64,000 nt of DNA from CAWCAL01 sp963695075 (GCA_963695075.1 CAVOFR010000007.1:372001-436000); one strand, 5' to 3'; counted from the first letter of the stretch, positions 52,204 to 61,457 are shown. The notes: generated by a model not told the origin, from the letters alone. Translations and numbers: made by a program.

Positions 52204-53460
52204 GTGCCTCGCTCCTCGCCCTCCCGGCTGCCGTCCTCGCGGCCGGCTTCCTCTCGCGTGATCGGTGGCGCGTGGCGTCTTCTCGGGGCCACCCTCGCGC
52301 TCAGTGTGGTGGCCAGCATCACGGCCGGCCCGCTGGGCGCCGACCCCATCGATGATGCGCGCGCCGAGGCGCGGCGGATCTCCGACCGGCTCGACGAGCT
52401 CAATCTCGCGGTCAGCGAGCTCGACGAGGACTACAACGAGACCCGGGCGAGACTCGAGGAGGTCGAGGGCCAGCTGGCCGCGGCCGAAGCCGAGATCGAG
52501 CAGTCCGAGGAGGAACGAGCCGAACAGCTCGAGAACGTCCGTGACTACGCGGTCGAGGCATACATCGGAGGCAGCGGACACAGCCAGATCGCCGCCTACA
52601 TGGACAGCGACGGCAGTGACTTCGCCGAACGCGAGAGCTATCTGCGGGCGGCGACCGGGGACAAGAAGAACGTGCTCGAAGGCCTCCGCGGTGCCCTCGA
52701 GGATCTCGATGACGAGGTGGCCTCCACCGCGACCATCAAGGGCCAACTCGAGGGTCTGACCGCCCAGCTCGATGAACAGCGCTCCGACATCGAGGCCATC
52801 ATCGCAGAGCAGACCGACCTGCTCGCCGGAGTCGAGTCCGATCTGACCGAGTTGATCCGCCAGGAACAGGAGCAGCGGGCCGCCGAGGAGGCTGCAGCCG
52901 CCGAGCGGGCGGCCCGAGAGGCCTCGGCCCGTGAGGCGGCGGCATCGGTCAGCGCCGGTGCGGAACCAGACGGACCCACCACGCTCGGCACCGCTCCGTC
53001 GACCGCCGGAGCGAGTGCCTCGGTCGCCGATCCGGCGCCGGCCGATGCACCGCAGGCCGCACCGACCACCCAAGCGCCCGCGCCTCCGCCGCCCCCGCCT
53101 GCCTCCTCGTCGCGCGTGCAGACCGTCCTGGCCGAAGCACAGCGTCAGCTCGGTGTCGCCTACCGGTGGGCGGGAAGCTCGCCGTCGTCCGGCTTCGACT
53201 GCAGCGGGTTCACCTCCTGGGTCTGGAACGCCGCCGGCGTGTATCTGCCCCACAGCTCCCGGATGCAGTACTCGGCCACCACCCGGGTGTCGACCGCTGA
53301 CATGCAGCCCGGCGACCTCGTCTTCTACGGTTCGCCGATCCACCATGTGGGCCTCTACGTGGGTTCGGGTCAGATGATCAACTCGCCCCGCACCGGCGAC
53401 GTCGTGCGCTACGCGAACGTCTACCGCTCCGACCTCGTCGGCGTCGGCCGCGTCCGCTGA
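52204..53460 (+). CDS. Secreted NlpC/P60 peptidoglycan endopeptidase with coiled-coil domain
   Basis: A 418-residue protein like RipA-type hydrolases, which cut peptide stems during division. A basic start and hydrophobic stretch (residues 24-40) form a signal peptide ending near AGPLGA. A Glu/Ala-rich coiled coil spans about 47-250, then a Pro/Ala linker. The catalytic domain has FDCSGFTSWVWN with Cys333, HHVGLYVG with His380/381, and PGDLVFY. GTG 52204 is chosen for the promoter six bases before it; TTG 52177 is a longer option. Confidence 0.87.
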   Translation: MPRSSPSRLPSSRPASSRVIGGAWRLLGATLALSVVASITAGPLGADPIDDARAEARRISDRLDELNLAVSELDEDYNETRARLEEVEGQLAAAEAEIEQSEEERAEQLENVRDYAVEAYIGGSGHSQIAAYMDSDGSDFAERESYLRAATGDKKNVLEGLRGALEDLDDEVASTATIKGQLEGLTAQLDEQRSDIEAIIAEQTDLLAGVESDLTELIRQEQEQRAAEEAAAAERAAREASAREAAASVSAGAEPDGPTTLGTAPSTAGASASVADPAPADAPQAAPTTQAPAPPPPPPASSSRVQTVLAEAQRQLGVAYRWAGSSPSSGFDCSGFTSWVWNAAGVYLPHSSRMQYSATTRVSTADMQPGDLVFYGSPIHHVGLYVGSGQMINSPRTGDVVRYANVYRSDLVGVGRVR

Positions 53461-53467
53461 CCGGATT

Positions 53468-53508
53468 TGGAGGCGCCAGCCCACAGCAGATGTGGGTGAG
53501 CGCCTCCA
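53468..53508. repeat. Inverted repeat with conserved core (element B), between converging genes
   Basis: Arms TGGAGGCGC (53468-53476) and GCGCCTCCA (53500-53508) pair perfectly, and CCCAC (53480-53484) pairs with GTGGG (53492-53496) inside. The core CCCAC..GCA..TGTGGGTGAG resembles element A at 37140-37192. Being symmetrical, it could end transcripts from both converging genes. Confidence 0.68.
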
Positions 53509-53517
53509 GAACCAGCG

Positions 53518-54447
53518 CTACTGGCCGGCCAGGGCATCCACGACGGGAGCCATCGGCTCCATCGCGTCGACACCGAGCCCGATGTAGGAGATGCCCCAGC
53601 GCTCGCGGCGGGCTTGAAGGATCTCGATGAGCGACGGCACCGGCCCGACCAGCGCGTGCGGGCTGGCCAGAGCCGCAGCGGGCTCGATTCCGAGGGCTGG
53701 CGCCATGATCTCGGCCATGCCGGCCGGATCGTCGGTGGGCATCGCGACGTGAACTCGGGTGTGCAGCTCGAGATCGGCGAACCGGTCGCCGGCCGCGTCG
53801 CGGATCCACCCGATCTTCTCGTCGGTGGCGAACGGCGTGCCCGTCGGCCCGGCGCGCTCGTCGATCACGCCGGCTCGCAGATCGACGTTGATCCCCACGA
53901 TGTCGGCCCGCAGGGCGGCCAGCTCGAGTACCCGGCGACCCCCTCCCCCGACCGCGATCGGCACCCGCGGTTCCTGGACTGCGGCCGGCCTGCCGACGAC
54001 CCCCGCCACCGTGTAATGCGCACCTTCGTAGGTCACGGTCTCGCCGGCCAGAAGGGGGCGGATCACTTCGAGCGCCTCGGCCAGCCGTTCGATACGCACG
54101 CCGGCTCGATCCATCGGGATCCCGGACTGCTCGTAGTCGGTCGTCATCCACCCTGCACCGATCCCGAGCTCGAAGCGACCGCCGCTCAGCACATCGACCG
54201 TGGCGGCTTCCTTCGCTGCGACGACCGGATGCCGGAAGTCGTTGGCGAGCACCAGCGTGCCGAGCCGAAGCGTCGTCGTGGCCTCGGCCGCGGCGACCAA
54301 CGCCGGCAGCGGCGCGAACTGGTCGTCGAGGTGGTCCGCCGAGGTCAGCGTGTCGTAGCCGAGGGCCTCGACCCGCTGGGCCAGGCGAGCCCACCCGGCG
54401 GCGTCGGTGGGTCCGGAGGCCTGGATCCCGAAGCGAAACGGGTTCAC
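53518..54447 (-). CDS. LLM-class F420-dependent oxidoreductase-like protein
   Basis: A 309-residue luciferase-like flavin/F420 enzyme. FRFGIQASGPTDAAGWARLA, GYDTLTSADHLDDQFAPLPA and ATTTLRLGTLVLANDFRHPV are the usual N-terminal blocks, and GGRFELGIGAGWM follows. F420 use is typical for actinobacterial members but is not proved by sequence. It starts at GTG 54447 and converges on the NlpC/P60 gene. Confidence 0.86.
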   Translation of the reverse strand: MNPFRFGIQASGPTDAAGWARLAQRVEALGYDTLTSADHLDDQFAPLPALVAAAEATTTLRLGTLVLANDFRHPVVAAKEAATVDVLSGGRFELGIGAGWMTTDYEQSGIPMDRAGVRIERLAEALEVIRPLLAGETVTYEGAHYTVAGVVGRPAAVQEPRVPIAVGGGGRRVLELAALRADIVGINVDLRAGVIDERAGPTGTPFATDEKIGWIRDAAGDRFADLELHTRVHVAMPTDDPAGMAEIMAPALGIEPAAALASPHALVGPVPSLIEILQARRERWGISYIGLGVDAMEPMAPVVDALAGQ

Positions 54448-54485
54448 GGGGTCCGACCGTTGCGAGGATCGTCGGGATGGGCCGC

Positions 54486-54513
54486 TTGCGGGTTCATCGC
54501 GGAAGAGTAACGT
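54486..54513 (+). promoter_or_regulatory. Candidate leaderless promoter for the 54520 gene
   Basis: TTGCGG (54486-54491) and TAACGT (54508-54513) are 16 bases apart; the -10 ends six bases before ATG 54520. Confidence 0.4.
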
Positions 54514-54519
54514 CGCCCC

Positions 54520-55326
54520 ATGGCCTCCGAGACCCAGACCAAGGACGATCTTGCCGACTTCGAGCGGACCGAGTTCACCGCGATGGGCGAGACCAAGGTC
54601 GTCTATCGCATGGGCACCGGACCCGGGGTCGTGGTGATGACCGAGATCCCCGGTATCACGCCCGAGGTGGCCGACTTCGCCCGGAAGGTGGTCGATCTCG
54701 GCTGCACCGTTGCCATGCCGGACCTGTTCGGTGAGGCGGGCAAGCCCATGACCACGCCCTATGCCGCGTCGTCACTCGTCCGAGCCTGCATCTCGAAGGA
54801 ATTCCACGCATTCGCCATCGGGCGGCGCTCGCCGGTCACCGATTGGCTCCGGGCCCTGGCCCGCTCGCTGCACGAGGAGCTCGGCGGCCCGGGCGTCGGA
54901 GCGGTGGGCATGTGCCTCACGGGAGGCTTCGCTCTGGCGCTCATGCTGGACGAATGCATGATCGCTCCGGTGCTGAGCCAGCCGTCGCTTCCGCTGCCCA
55001 TATCGAAGTCCCGCAAGCGCGACCTGGGCATCTCCGACGACGACCTCCGGGTCGTCAAGGAGCGGGTCGACGCCGGAGTGTGCGTGCTGGGTCTCCGGTT
55101 CAGCGCCGATCCCGCCTCCCCCCGAGAGCGATTCGAACGGCTCCGCGAGGAGCTGGGTGACGGATTCGTCGGGGTCGAGATCGATTCCTCGAAGGGCAAC
55201 CCCCACGGTCACCAGAGAGCAGCGCACTCAGTGCTGACGACCGACCTCATCGACGAGGCGGGTTCACCTACCAGAGAGGCGCTCGATCAGGTCATGGATC
55301 TGTTCCGGGAGCGGCTCCTGGTCTGA
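54520..55326 (+). CDS. Dienelactone hydrolase-family protein
   Basis: A 268-residue alpha/beta-hydrolase. VVVMTEIPGITPEVADFARK follows a short N-terminal strand, and the nucleophile elbow is GVGAVGMCLTGGFALALM, with Cys in place of Ser as in dienelactone hydrolases. GNPHGHQRAAHS near residue 225-236 likely carries the catalytic His. Members open lactones of aromatic-compound degradation, but the true substrate is unknown. Divergent from the LLM gene. Confidence 0.84.
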   Translation: MASETQTKDDLADFERTEFTAMGETKVVYRMGTGPGVVVMTEIPGITPEVADFARKVVDLGCTVAMPDLFGEAGKPMTTPYAASSLVRACISKEFHAFAIGRRSPVTDWLRALARSLHEELGGPGVGAVGMCLTGGFALALMLDECMIAPVLSQPSLPLPISKSRKRDLGISDDDLRVVKERVDAGVCVLGLRFSADPASPRERFERLREELGDGFVGVEIDSSKGNPHGHQRAAHSVLTTDLIDEAGSPTREALDQVMDLFRERLLV

Positions 55327-55432
55327 TCGCCGGTCCCGCGTTGTCACGGCTCGGGGCATACACTCCGGGTCGCCTGCGGCCCATGCCTCATGATGCAAGG
55401 ATCGCGCCCGGTCGATCGAAGGGGAGACGGAG

Positions 55433-55825
55433 ATGGTGGCGAACGGATTCGGCAGTGGTCAGGTGCTCTGGTCACTGATCTGGTTCTCGTTGTTCTTCCT
55501 GTGGATGTGGCTGATCGTCATTGTCTTCGCCGACATCATCCGCTCCCGGGATCTCTCGGGCTGGGGGAAGGGGCTCTGGTCGATCGGCATCATCATCCTG
55601 CCGATCCTCGGCATCTTCCTGTACCTGATCGTCAACGGCGACGGAATGCACGGTCGCGACGAGGAGGACGCTGCCGCTGCTGAGGAAGCGGTGCATTCCT
55701 ACATCCGGACGGCGGCCGCGACCGACCCGGCCGAGGAGTTGGTCAAGCTGGCAACCCTGCACGAGACGGGTGCCCTGAGCGACGTCGAGTACGAGCAGGC
55801 CAAAGCGAGGGCCATGTCCACCTGA
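55433..55825 (+). CDS. Membrane protein with PLDc_N-like helices and SHOCT domain
   Basis: A 130-residue protein. Two membrane helices (about 12-33 and 47-67) surround RSRDLSGWGKGLW, like the PLDc_N module. The last 40 residues (DPAEELVKLATLHETGALSD, then VEYEQAKARAM) are a SHOCT domain, a short helical module often linked to oligomerisation. GGGGAGACGGAG precedes the ATG. Function unknown. Confidence 0.78.
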   Translation: MVANGFGSGQVLWSLIWFSLFFLWMWLIVIVFADIIRSRDLSGWGKGLWSIGIIILPILGIFLYLIVNGDGMHGRDEEDAAAAEEAVHSYIRTAAATDPAEELVKLATLHETGALSDVEYEQAKARAMST

Positions 55826-55868
55826 TCCCGTCAACTCCCACGCCCACCCGATGCGAGAGGCAAGCAAG

Positions 55869-56711
55869 ATGACAGATGAGACCGAGACCCCAGCCGACGG
55901 GAGGGGCCGGCGTCGCCGCCTCACCGGCGTCTCAGTATGCGCGGCCGTCGGTCTGGCGATGATCGCGCTGCTGGGGGCATGCAGCGACGATCCGGGATCG
56001 CAGCTTCCCGCCGAGGGCATCGATACCTCGCCGGTGAGCCGCCCCCCGGCGACCGACGCTCCGGCCCCCGAGACCACCGCGCCCGAACGCGAGCTGCCCG
56101 ACGTGGAACTGCCCGACGTGGAACTGCCCGACGTGGAACTGCCCGAACCGGCCCCCGAGCCCGAACCGGCCCCCGAGCAGCCCCCAGCCGAAGCAGGTCC
56201 CGATGAAACGAGCCTGACCACCGAGGAATGGGTGCTCCTCGGACTGCTCGGCCTCGCGGTTCTGGCCATCATCATCGGTGTCACCTCGGCGGCGAGCCGT
56301 CACTCCGAGAAGAAGCAGGCCGCGTCGGCCGCTCTCGGGGCTCGACTCGACGAGATCACGGGGGGAACGCAGTGGATCCATGATCAGGCGACAGTCGAGG
56401 TGCTCAGGCAGATGGATGCCGAGCAACTTCGCTCCGCATGGGCGGGCACCCGGAGCCGCATGATCGACGTCGAGGGACGAATCGCCGTTCTCCAGAACGG
56501 AACCGACGACGCCGACCTGCACGAGACCCTCGGGTCACTCGGACGGTCCCTGGCGGGGCTCCGGGGCGCACTGGAGTCGAACGTCTCCCTTCGGCTCGGG
56601 CCTGACGCCGGAGCACAACCGGCGTTGATCCAGAGCTCGACCCAGACCGTGCTCGATCGCCGGCAGCTGCTCCAGGCCGCTCTCGCCCCGCTGACGGCGG
56701 TCCGCCGGTGA
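55869..56711 (+). CDS. Putative lipoprotein with pentapeptide repeats and a second membrane helix
   Basis: A 280-residue protein. The basic GRGRRRR is followed by a hydrophobic stretch ending LLGACSDD, a lipobox with Cys as the lipidation site (about residue 38). A Pro/Glu linker contains ELPDV three times, then EWVLLGLLGLAVLAIIIGV, a clear membrane helix, and a helical C-terminal domain of about 140 residues. Lipidated Cys plus a later helix would place the linker outside and the C-terminal domain inside. ATG 55869 has GAGAGG upstream. Function unknown. Confidence 0.68.
   Translation: MTDETETPADGRGRRRRLTGVSVCAAVGLAMIALLGACSDDPGSQLPAEGIDTSPVSRPPATDAPAPETTAPERELPDVELPDVELPDVELPEPAPEPEPAPEQPPAEAGPDETSLTTEEWVLLGLLGLAVLAIIIGVTSAASRHSEKKQAASAALGARLDEITGGTQWIHDQATVEVLRQMDAEQLRSAWAGTRSRMIDVEGRIAVLQNGTDDADLHETLGSLGRSLAGLRGALESNVSLRLGPDAGAQPALIQSSTQTVLDRRQLLQAALAPLTAVRR
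56091..56147 (+). repeat. 15-bp tandem repeat encoding ELPDV
   Basis: Three 15-bp units (GAGCTGCCCGACGTG, then GAACTGCCCGACGTG twice) and a partial fourth, in frame. An 18-bp near-repeat encoding EPAPEP follows directly. Copy number may vary by slippage. Confidence 0.8.
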
Positions 56712-56793
56712 GTCGCGTCGGGTTCTCGTCCCCTGCTCGGCCTGGAACGACCGGTTCCCAGCGCTACCGTCCCCATCGAGGAGTCGACCCGAG

Positions 56794-57204
56794 ATGACCA
56801 CCCCTACACCCGAATTCGACCAGCCCGCCAAGACAAGCGGGTGGGTGTTCTTCGCCGGGGTGGCAACCCTTGTCGCCGCGGCCCTGAACCTGTTGTACGG
56901 CATCACCCTGCTGGCCAACAGCGACTGGGTCGTGATCGGTGAGGAATCGTTGATCCACTTCAATCTGACCACCGTCGGCATCACCTATCTGGTCTTCGCC
57001 GCCCTCACGTTCTTCGTCGCCATGGGCATCCTCAATGGAGATCTCTGGGCCCGAATCCTCGGGGTCGTCGCGGCCTCGCTCAACCTCCTGGCCCACATGT
57101 CCTTCATGTCGGTCTATCCGGCCTGGTCATGGCTGGTCATCATCGTCGACGGCCTGGTGATCTACGGTCTCACGGTTCACGGTGACGAGGTGGCCGAACT
57201 GTGA
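56794..57204 (+). CDS. Four-helix membrane protein of unknown function (DUF7144-like)
   Basis: A 136-residue protein with four hydrophobic helices: GWVFFAGVATLVAAALNLLY, then segments near 57-76, 84-105 and 110-127. The polar start MTTPTPEFDQPAKTS is short. This matches small actinobacterial membrane proteins often annotated as DUF7144; no activity is known. It lies between the lipoprotein and uvrD. Confidence 0.72.
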   Translation: MTTPTPEFDQPAKTSGWVFFAGVATLVAAALNLLYGITLLANSDWVVIGEESLIHFNLTTVGITYLVFAALTFFVAMGILNGDLWARILGVVAASLNLLAHMSFMSVYPAWSWLVIIVDGLVIYGLTVHGDEVAEL

Positions 57205-57247
57205 GAGGATCGGCCTGACCGTCGGTTCCACCGTCCTACCCTCCCGG

Positions 57248-57253
57248 TAGGGT
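57248..57253 (+). promoter_or_regulatory. Candidate -10 box, leaderless start of uvrD
   Basis: TAGGGT ends seven bases before ATG 57261. The -35 is weak (GTTCCA, 57225-57230, spacing 17). CCTACC and GGTAGG (57235-57251) form a short dyad across it. Confidence 0.35.
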
Positions 57254-57260
57254 TGCCCCG

Positions 57261-59465
57261 ATGACCGACCTGCTCGAAGGGTTGAATCCGGCCCAAGAAG
57301 ACGCGGTCACCCACGGCGGGGGACCGCAGTTGGTGGTCGCCGGCGCCGGTTCCGGAAAGACACGCGTGCTCACCCATAGGATCGCGTGGCTCATAGGTGA
57401 GCAGAACGTGTCGCCGTTCGAGATCCTGGCCATCACCTTCACCAACAAGGCGGCCGACGAGATGAAGGGCCGCGTCTCGGCGCTGGTCGGACCCGTCGCC
57501 GAGAAGATGTGGATCTCCACGTTCCACTCGGCCTGTGTTCGCATCCTGCGACGTGACGCTGCACGACTCGGCTACCCGTCGAGCTTCTCCATCTACGACC
57601 AGGCCGACGCGGTCCGACTCACGGGCTACGTCCTCCGTGACCTGAATCTCGACACCAAACGCTTCCCACCACGCCAGGTCCATGCGCTGGTGAGCGCGGC
57701 CAAGAACGAGAACGTCGGACCCGGACCATACGCCGACCGGGCCTCGACGATCTTCGAGCGAAAGGTGGCCGACGCCTATGCCGAATACCAGGCGCGGTTG
57801 CGCAAGGCCGGTGCCATGGACTTCGACGATCTGTTGATGGTCACCGCCGAGCTGCTTCGCTCCGACCCCGAGGTACTCGACCACTACCGCCGCCGGTTCG
57901 GTCACGTTCTCGTCGACGAATACCAGGACACCAACCCGGTCCAGAACGAGCTGGTCCTCGCGCTCGGAGATGAACACCGCAACGTGTTCGTCGTCGGCGA
58001 CTCCGATCAGTCGGTCTACCGCTTCCGGGGGGCCGACATCCGCAACATCCTGGAATTCGAGAAGGCCTTCCCCGACACGACGGTCGTCGTCCTCGAGCAG
58101 AACTACAGGTCCACACAGAAGATCCTCGACGCCGCCAACGCGGTCATCGCCCACAACACGGGCCGCAAGCCGAAGGAGCTCTGGACCGATGCGGCCGATG
58201 GTGCCCCCATCATCCGATACTGCGGCGACGACGAGGGTGACGAGGCCCGATTCGTCGCCCAGGAACTGGCCCGGCTGCACGACGGTGGCGAGCGCCGCTG
58301 GGACGAGATGGCCGTCTTCTACCGGACCAACGCCCAGAGCCGCGTCCTCGAGGATCAGCTGCTCCGGATCGGGATCCCGTACAAGGTCATCGGCGGCACC
58401 CGGTTCTACGACCGTCGTGAGGTCAAGGACGCGCTCGCCTACCTACGGACCGCGGTGAACCCCGACGACGAGGTGTCGGTCAAGAGGGTCCTGAACAACC
58501 CGAAGCGCGGTGTGGGCGACTCGTCGGTCGCCAAGGTCGACACCTGGGCTGCAACCAACGGTCTCACGTTCATCCAGGCTCTGCGCCGGGCCGACGACGC
58601 TGGGGTTTCGGGCCGGGCCGTCAAGGGCATCACCGCCTTCCTCGAGGTGATCGACAAGGCATCCGAGATGATCGACCTCGGCCCGGCCGCCGTGCTCGAG
58701 TCGGTGCTCGACCGTTCGGGTTACCTGGACGAGCTCCGGGCCGAGCGGAGCATCGAGGCCGAGGGTCGGCTCGAGAACCTGGCCGAGCTCGTCGGTGGCG
58801 CGGCCGAGACCGAGTCGGTGGCCGAGTTCCTCGAGCAGGTCAGCCTCGTGGCCGACACCGACGCGATCGACGACGACTCGTCGGTGCTCTTGATGACCCT
58901 GCATTCGGCCAAGGGCCTCGAGTTCCCGGTTGTCTTCCTCATGGGGCTCGAAGACGGTGTCTTCCCCCATCTCCGTTCCATCGGCGAACCCGACGAGCTC
59001 GAGGAGGAGCGCCGGCTCGCCTACGTCGGCATCACGCGGGCCATGCAGCATCTGTACCTCACCCACGCGTGGAGTCGGACCCTCTTCGGGTCCACCCAGT
59101 ACAACCCGGCCAGTCGGTTTCTCGAGGAGATCCCCGACCAGCTCATGGTCCAGGCCCAGGGCAGTCGCAGCCAGCGCCGCAAGCCGTCGTTCGGCTCGTC
59201 GTGGCTCGACGACGATCGCCGATCCGGATCGGAGGCGCACCGCGATGCCGTGGTCGAGGCGGCCGTGCAGGCTGGACGACGATCCGAGCCGAGCGGTCCG
59301 ATGCCGGAACTGAAGATCGGCGACGATGTGCGGCACAAGAAGTACGGCGAGGGTGTGATCATCGACATGAGCGGCCAGGGCGACAAGACCGAAGTCACGG
59401 TGCGATTCCCCGGCGAGGGCGAGAAGGTGCTCCTGCTCGCGTGGGCTCCGCTGGAGAAGGTATGA
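57261..59465 (+). CDS. pcrA: ATP-dependent DNA helicase UvrD/PcrA
   Basis: A 734-residue superfamily 1A helicase for excision repair and removal of stalled complexes. The Q motif lies at LNPAQEDAV, Walker A is AGAGSGKT (27-34), Walker B is VDEYQDTNPVQ, and GDSDQSVYRFRGA and TLHSAKGLEFPVVFL follow. The C-terminus (KIGDDVRHKKYGEGVIIDM onward) is the Tudor-like domain that binds RNA polymerase in PcrA. Its stop overlaps the next ATG. Confidence 0.94.
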   Translation: MTDLLEGLNPAQEDAVTHGGGPQLVVAGAGSGKTRVLTHRIAWLIGEQNVSPFEILAITFTNKAADEMKGRVSALVGPVAEKMWISTFHSACVRILRRDAARLGYPSSFSIYDQADAVRLTGYVLRDLNLDTKRFPPRQVHALVSAAKNENVGPGPYADRASTIFERKVADAYAEYQARLRKAGAMDFDDLLMVTAELLRSDPEVLDHYRRRFGHVLVDEYQDTNPVQNELVLALGDEHRNVFVVGDSDQSVYRFRGADIRNILEFEKAFPDTTVVVLEQNYRSTQKILDAANAVIAHNTGRKPKELWTDAADGAPIIRYCGDDEGDEARFVAQELARLHDGGERRWDEMAVFYRTNAQSRVLEDQLLRIGIPYKVIGGTRFYDRREVKDALAYLRTAVNPDDEVSVKRVLNNPKRGVGDSSVAKVDTWAATNGLTFIQALRRADDAGVSGRAVKGITAFLEVIDKASEMIDLGPAAVLESVLDRSGYLDELRAERSIEAEGRLENLAELVGGAAETESVAEFLEQVSLVADTDAIDDDSSVLLMTLHSAKGLEFPVVFLMGLEDGVFPHLRSIGEPDELEEERRLAYVGITRAMQHLYLTHAWSRTLFGSTQYNPASRFLEEIPDQLMVQAQGSRSQRRKPSFGSSWLDDDRRSGSEAHRDAVVEAAVQAGRRSEPSGPMPELKIGDDVRHKKYGEGVIIDMSGQGDKTEVTVRFPGEGEKVLLLAWAPLEKV

Positions 59466-61009
59466 CCGGGCGGACGGTGCGGCGCCTCCGCTTGGCACGC
59501 CAGAAGGACCTGACCCTCGGCAGCATGATGGAGCAACTGGCCGAGGTCCACGCCGACACCGAGTTGGTGCGCCAGAGCGAACCCGACCTGTCGCTGTCCT
59601 TTCGTCAGGCCGCCATCCGCGTGCGGGAGTGGTCCGGTGCTATGCGCCTTCGCGTCGGGCCCGGCGAGCGGATCGTCCTGGCCCTCGACAACGGCTACGA
59701 GTTGCTGTTGGCCTGCTTCGCCGTCTCCCATGCCGGTGGCGTGGCCGTTCCGGTCAATGCACAGATGCGTCCGGACGAGATCGATCACGTGATCGCCGAC
59801 AGCGGAGCCGCCCTCGTGATCCGCTCGATCGACGAGATCACCGGTGGCGGCGTTCGGCCCACCGAGGCCATGCCGGTCGAGCCCTCCGACGTGGCCGCGT
59901 TGTTCTACACGTCGGGCACAACCGGGAAACCGAAGGGGGTGGCCCTCACCCACCGATCGCTCGTCGACCAGGCCCGCCGGACCGCGATGTGGCCGGCCGA
60001 GATGCGACGGGATTCGGCGGTCGTGGCCCTGCCGGTGGCTCACATCATGGGATTCGTCGTGCTCCTCGGCCTGGCCGCCGCTGGCATAACCGCCCGATTT
60101 CTCCCCAGGTTCCGACCCGACGACGTGCTCGACGCCATCGAGGCCGAACAGGCCAGCCTGTTCGTCGGAGTGCCGGCGATGTACCGGATGCTTCTGCAGG
60201 CCGGCGCGGAGTATCGCGATCTCACCTCGATTCGGGTGTGGGCGTCCGGTGCCGACGCCATGCCCACCGAGTTGGCGCAGCGGTTCAAGGAGATGGGGGC
60301 CATGATCAAGCTGCCCGGAGTGGGCACCGTGGGCGAGGCGAGCTTCGTCGAGGGGTACGGGATGGTCGAGGCCGGCGGTGGGGTCGCGGCCAAGCTCTCG
60401 CCTCCGTTCATGTCCACCGGACTGGGCGACGCTGTCGGCATGCGCCTGCCGGGCTACCGCTTCCGGGTCGTTGACGACGACGAGCGCCGCGTCCGGCGCT
60501 GGGGCGAGGTGGGCGAGCTCCAGGTGCGCGGCCGGGGGCTCCTCCAGGAGTACTGGAACAGCCCCGATGCCACCCAGCAGGCGCTGACCGACGACGGCTG
60601 GCTCAGGACCGGCGATCTGGTCCGCCTCGGCCCGCTGGGCTCGGTGTTGTTCGCCGGCCGGAAGAAGGACGTGATCAAACACGGCGGCTACTCGGTGTAC
60701 GCGGTCGAGGTCGAACAGGTGCTCGAGGCATGCCCGATGGTCGCCGAGGCGGCCGTCGTCGCAAAGGCAGACGAACGGTTGGGCGAGGTACCGGTGGCGT
60801 TCGTACGCGTGGTCACACCCGATGCGGGCGCCGACGGCCTACCCGGCGCTGCCACGATCGAGGCCGACGTTTCGGCCTGGGCCGATGAACACCTGGCCGA
60901 GTACAAACGACCGGTCGAGGTGCACGTCGTGGACGAGCTGCCCCGTACCGGTACCACCAAGGTGCAGAAGCAGAGCCTCCGGGACCGGCTCACCGGATCC
61001 GGCGGTTGA
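59462..61009 (+). CDS. Acyl-CoA synthetase-like (AMP-forming) enzyme
   Basis: A 515-residue ANL-family protein. The P-loop is YTSGTTGKPKGVALTHRSLV (149-168), the A5-type motif is EGYGMVEAG, A7 is GWLRTGDLVRLG, A8 is GRKKDVIKHGGYSVYAVEVE, and the catalytic Lys lies in GTTKVQKQSL near the end. This suggests CoA ligation of a fatty or aromatic acid; the acid cannot be told. ATG 59462 overlaps the uvrD stop, an unusual pairing. Confidence 0.87.
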   Translation: MTGRTVRRLRLARQKDLTLGSMMEQLAEVHADTELVRQSEPDLSLSFRQAAIRVREWSGAMRLRVGPGERIVLALDNGYELLLACFAVSHAGGVAVPVNAQMRPDEIDHVIADSGAALVIRSIDEITGGGVRPTEAMPVEPSDVAALFYTSGTTGKPKGVALTHRSLVDQARRTAMWPAEMRRDSAVVALPVAHIMGFVVLLGLAAAGITARFLPRFRPDDVLDAIEAEQASLFVGVPAMYRMLLQAGAEYRDLTSIRVWASGADAMPTELAQRFKEMGAMIKLPGVGTVGEASFVEGYGMVEAGGGVAAKLSPPFMSTGLGDAVGMRLPGYRFRVVDDDERRVRRWGEVGELQVRGRGLLQEYWNSPDATQQALTDDGWLRTGDLVRLGPLGSVLFAGRKKDVIKHGGYSVYAVEVEQVLEACPMVAEAAVVAKADERLGEVPVAFVRVVTPDAGADGLPGAATIEADVSAWADEHLAEYKRPVEVHVVDELPRTGTTKVQKQSLRDRLTGSGG

Positions 61010-61016
61010 GCCGGTA

Positions 61017-61037
61017 CTCGGACCGTCGGGTCGCGAG
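61017..61037. terminator. Weak hairpin between converging genes
   Basis: CTCGGACC (61017-61024) pairs with GGTC-g-CGAG (61029-61037) with a 4-base loop and one bulged G. It fills the 28-base gap between converging stops. Confidence 0.33.
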
Positions 61038-61457
61038 CTAGTTCTCGACCTGGTTGAGGCCCGGGGTCCCGGTGAGTCCGGCCGAGAGATCGATGCGGAG
61101 CTCACCCCCGTCGATACGGACGACGTACTGCGGGAGGCCGGTGCCGTCGGCGAGGTAGGACGTGCCGGCGCAATCGACGAACTCCTCCGAGCCGGGCTCC
61201 CAGGCCACGACGCACTCGCCGTCGACCACGGCATCGAAGGCGTACCAGCCTCTGAGGGGGTCCTCACCGAGGTGCTGCACCCAGATGGGATCGTCGAAGT
61301 TGGCCGGATCGGGGTAGGTGATGGGGCCGTTCTCAGCGATCTCGTCGGCCTGAAGGGTGGCCGCCCCGGCTTCGAACTCATCGTCTCCGAGGTCGAAGCG
61401 GAGGCCGGACTCGTCTCGGCCGCCGCCGCTCGTAGCGACGAGGAACACCAGGACCAC
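61038..61457 (-). CDS. Hypothetical membrane-anchored protein, start uncertain
   Basis: A protein of 139 residues from GTG 61457, with an acidic outside domain (two Cys, WVQHLGEDPLRGWYAFDAVV). The GTG lies inside a hydrophobic stretch. Reading back, the frame continues as INTRLRTVVIAALGITGGVV, a full membrane helix after a basic patch, with no ATG, GTG or TTG before the stop at 61527-61529. An AGGAGG lies eight bases before an ATC at 61511-61509, so ATC may be the true start (157 residues). Function unknown. Confidence 0.62.
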   Translation of the reverse strand: MVLVFLVATSGGGRDESGLRFDLGDDEFEAGAATLQADEIAENGPITYPDPANFDDPIWVQHLGEDPLRGWYAFDAVVDGECVVAWEPGSEEFVDCAGTSYLADGTGLPQYVVRIDGGELRIDLSAGLTGTPGLNQVEN

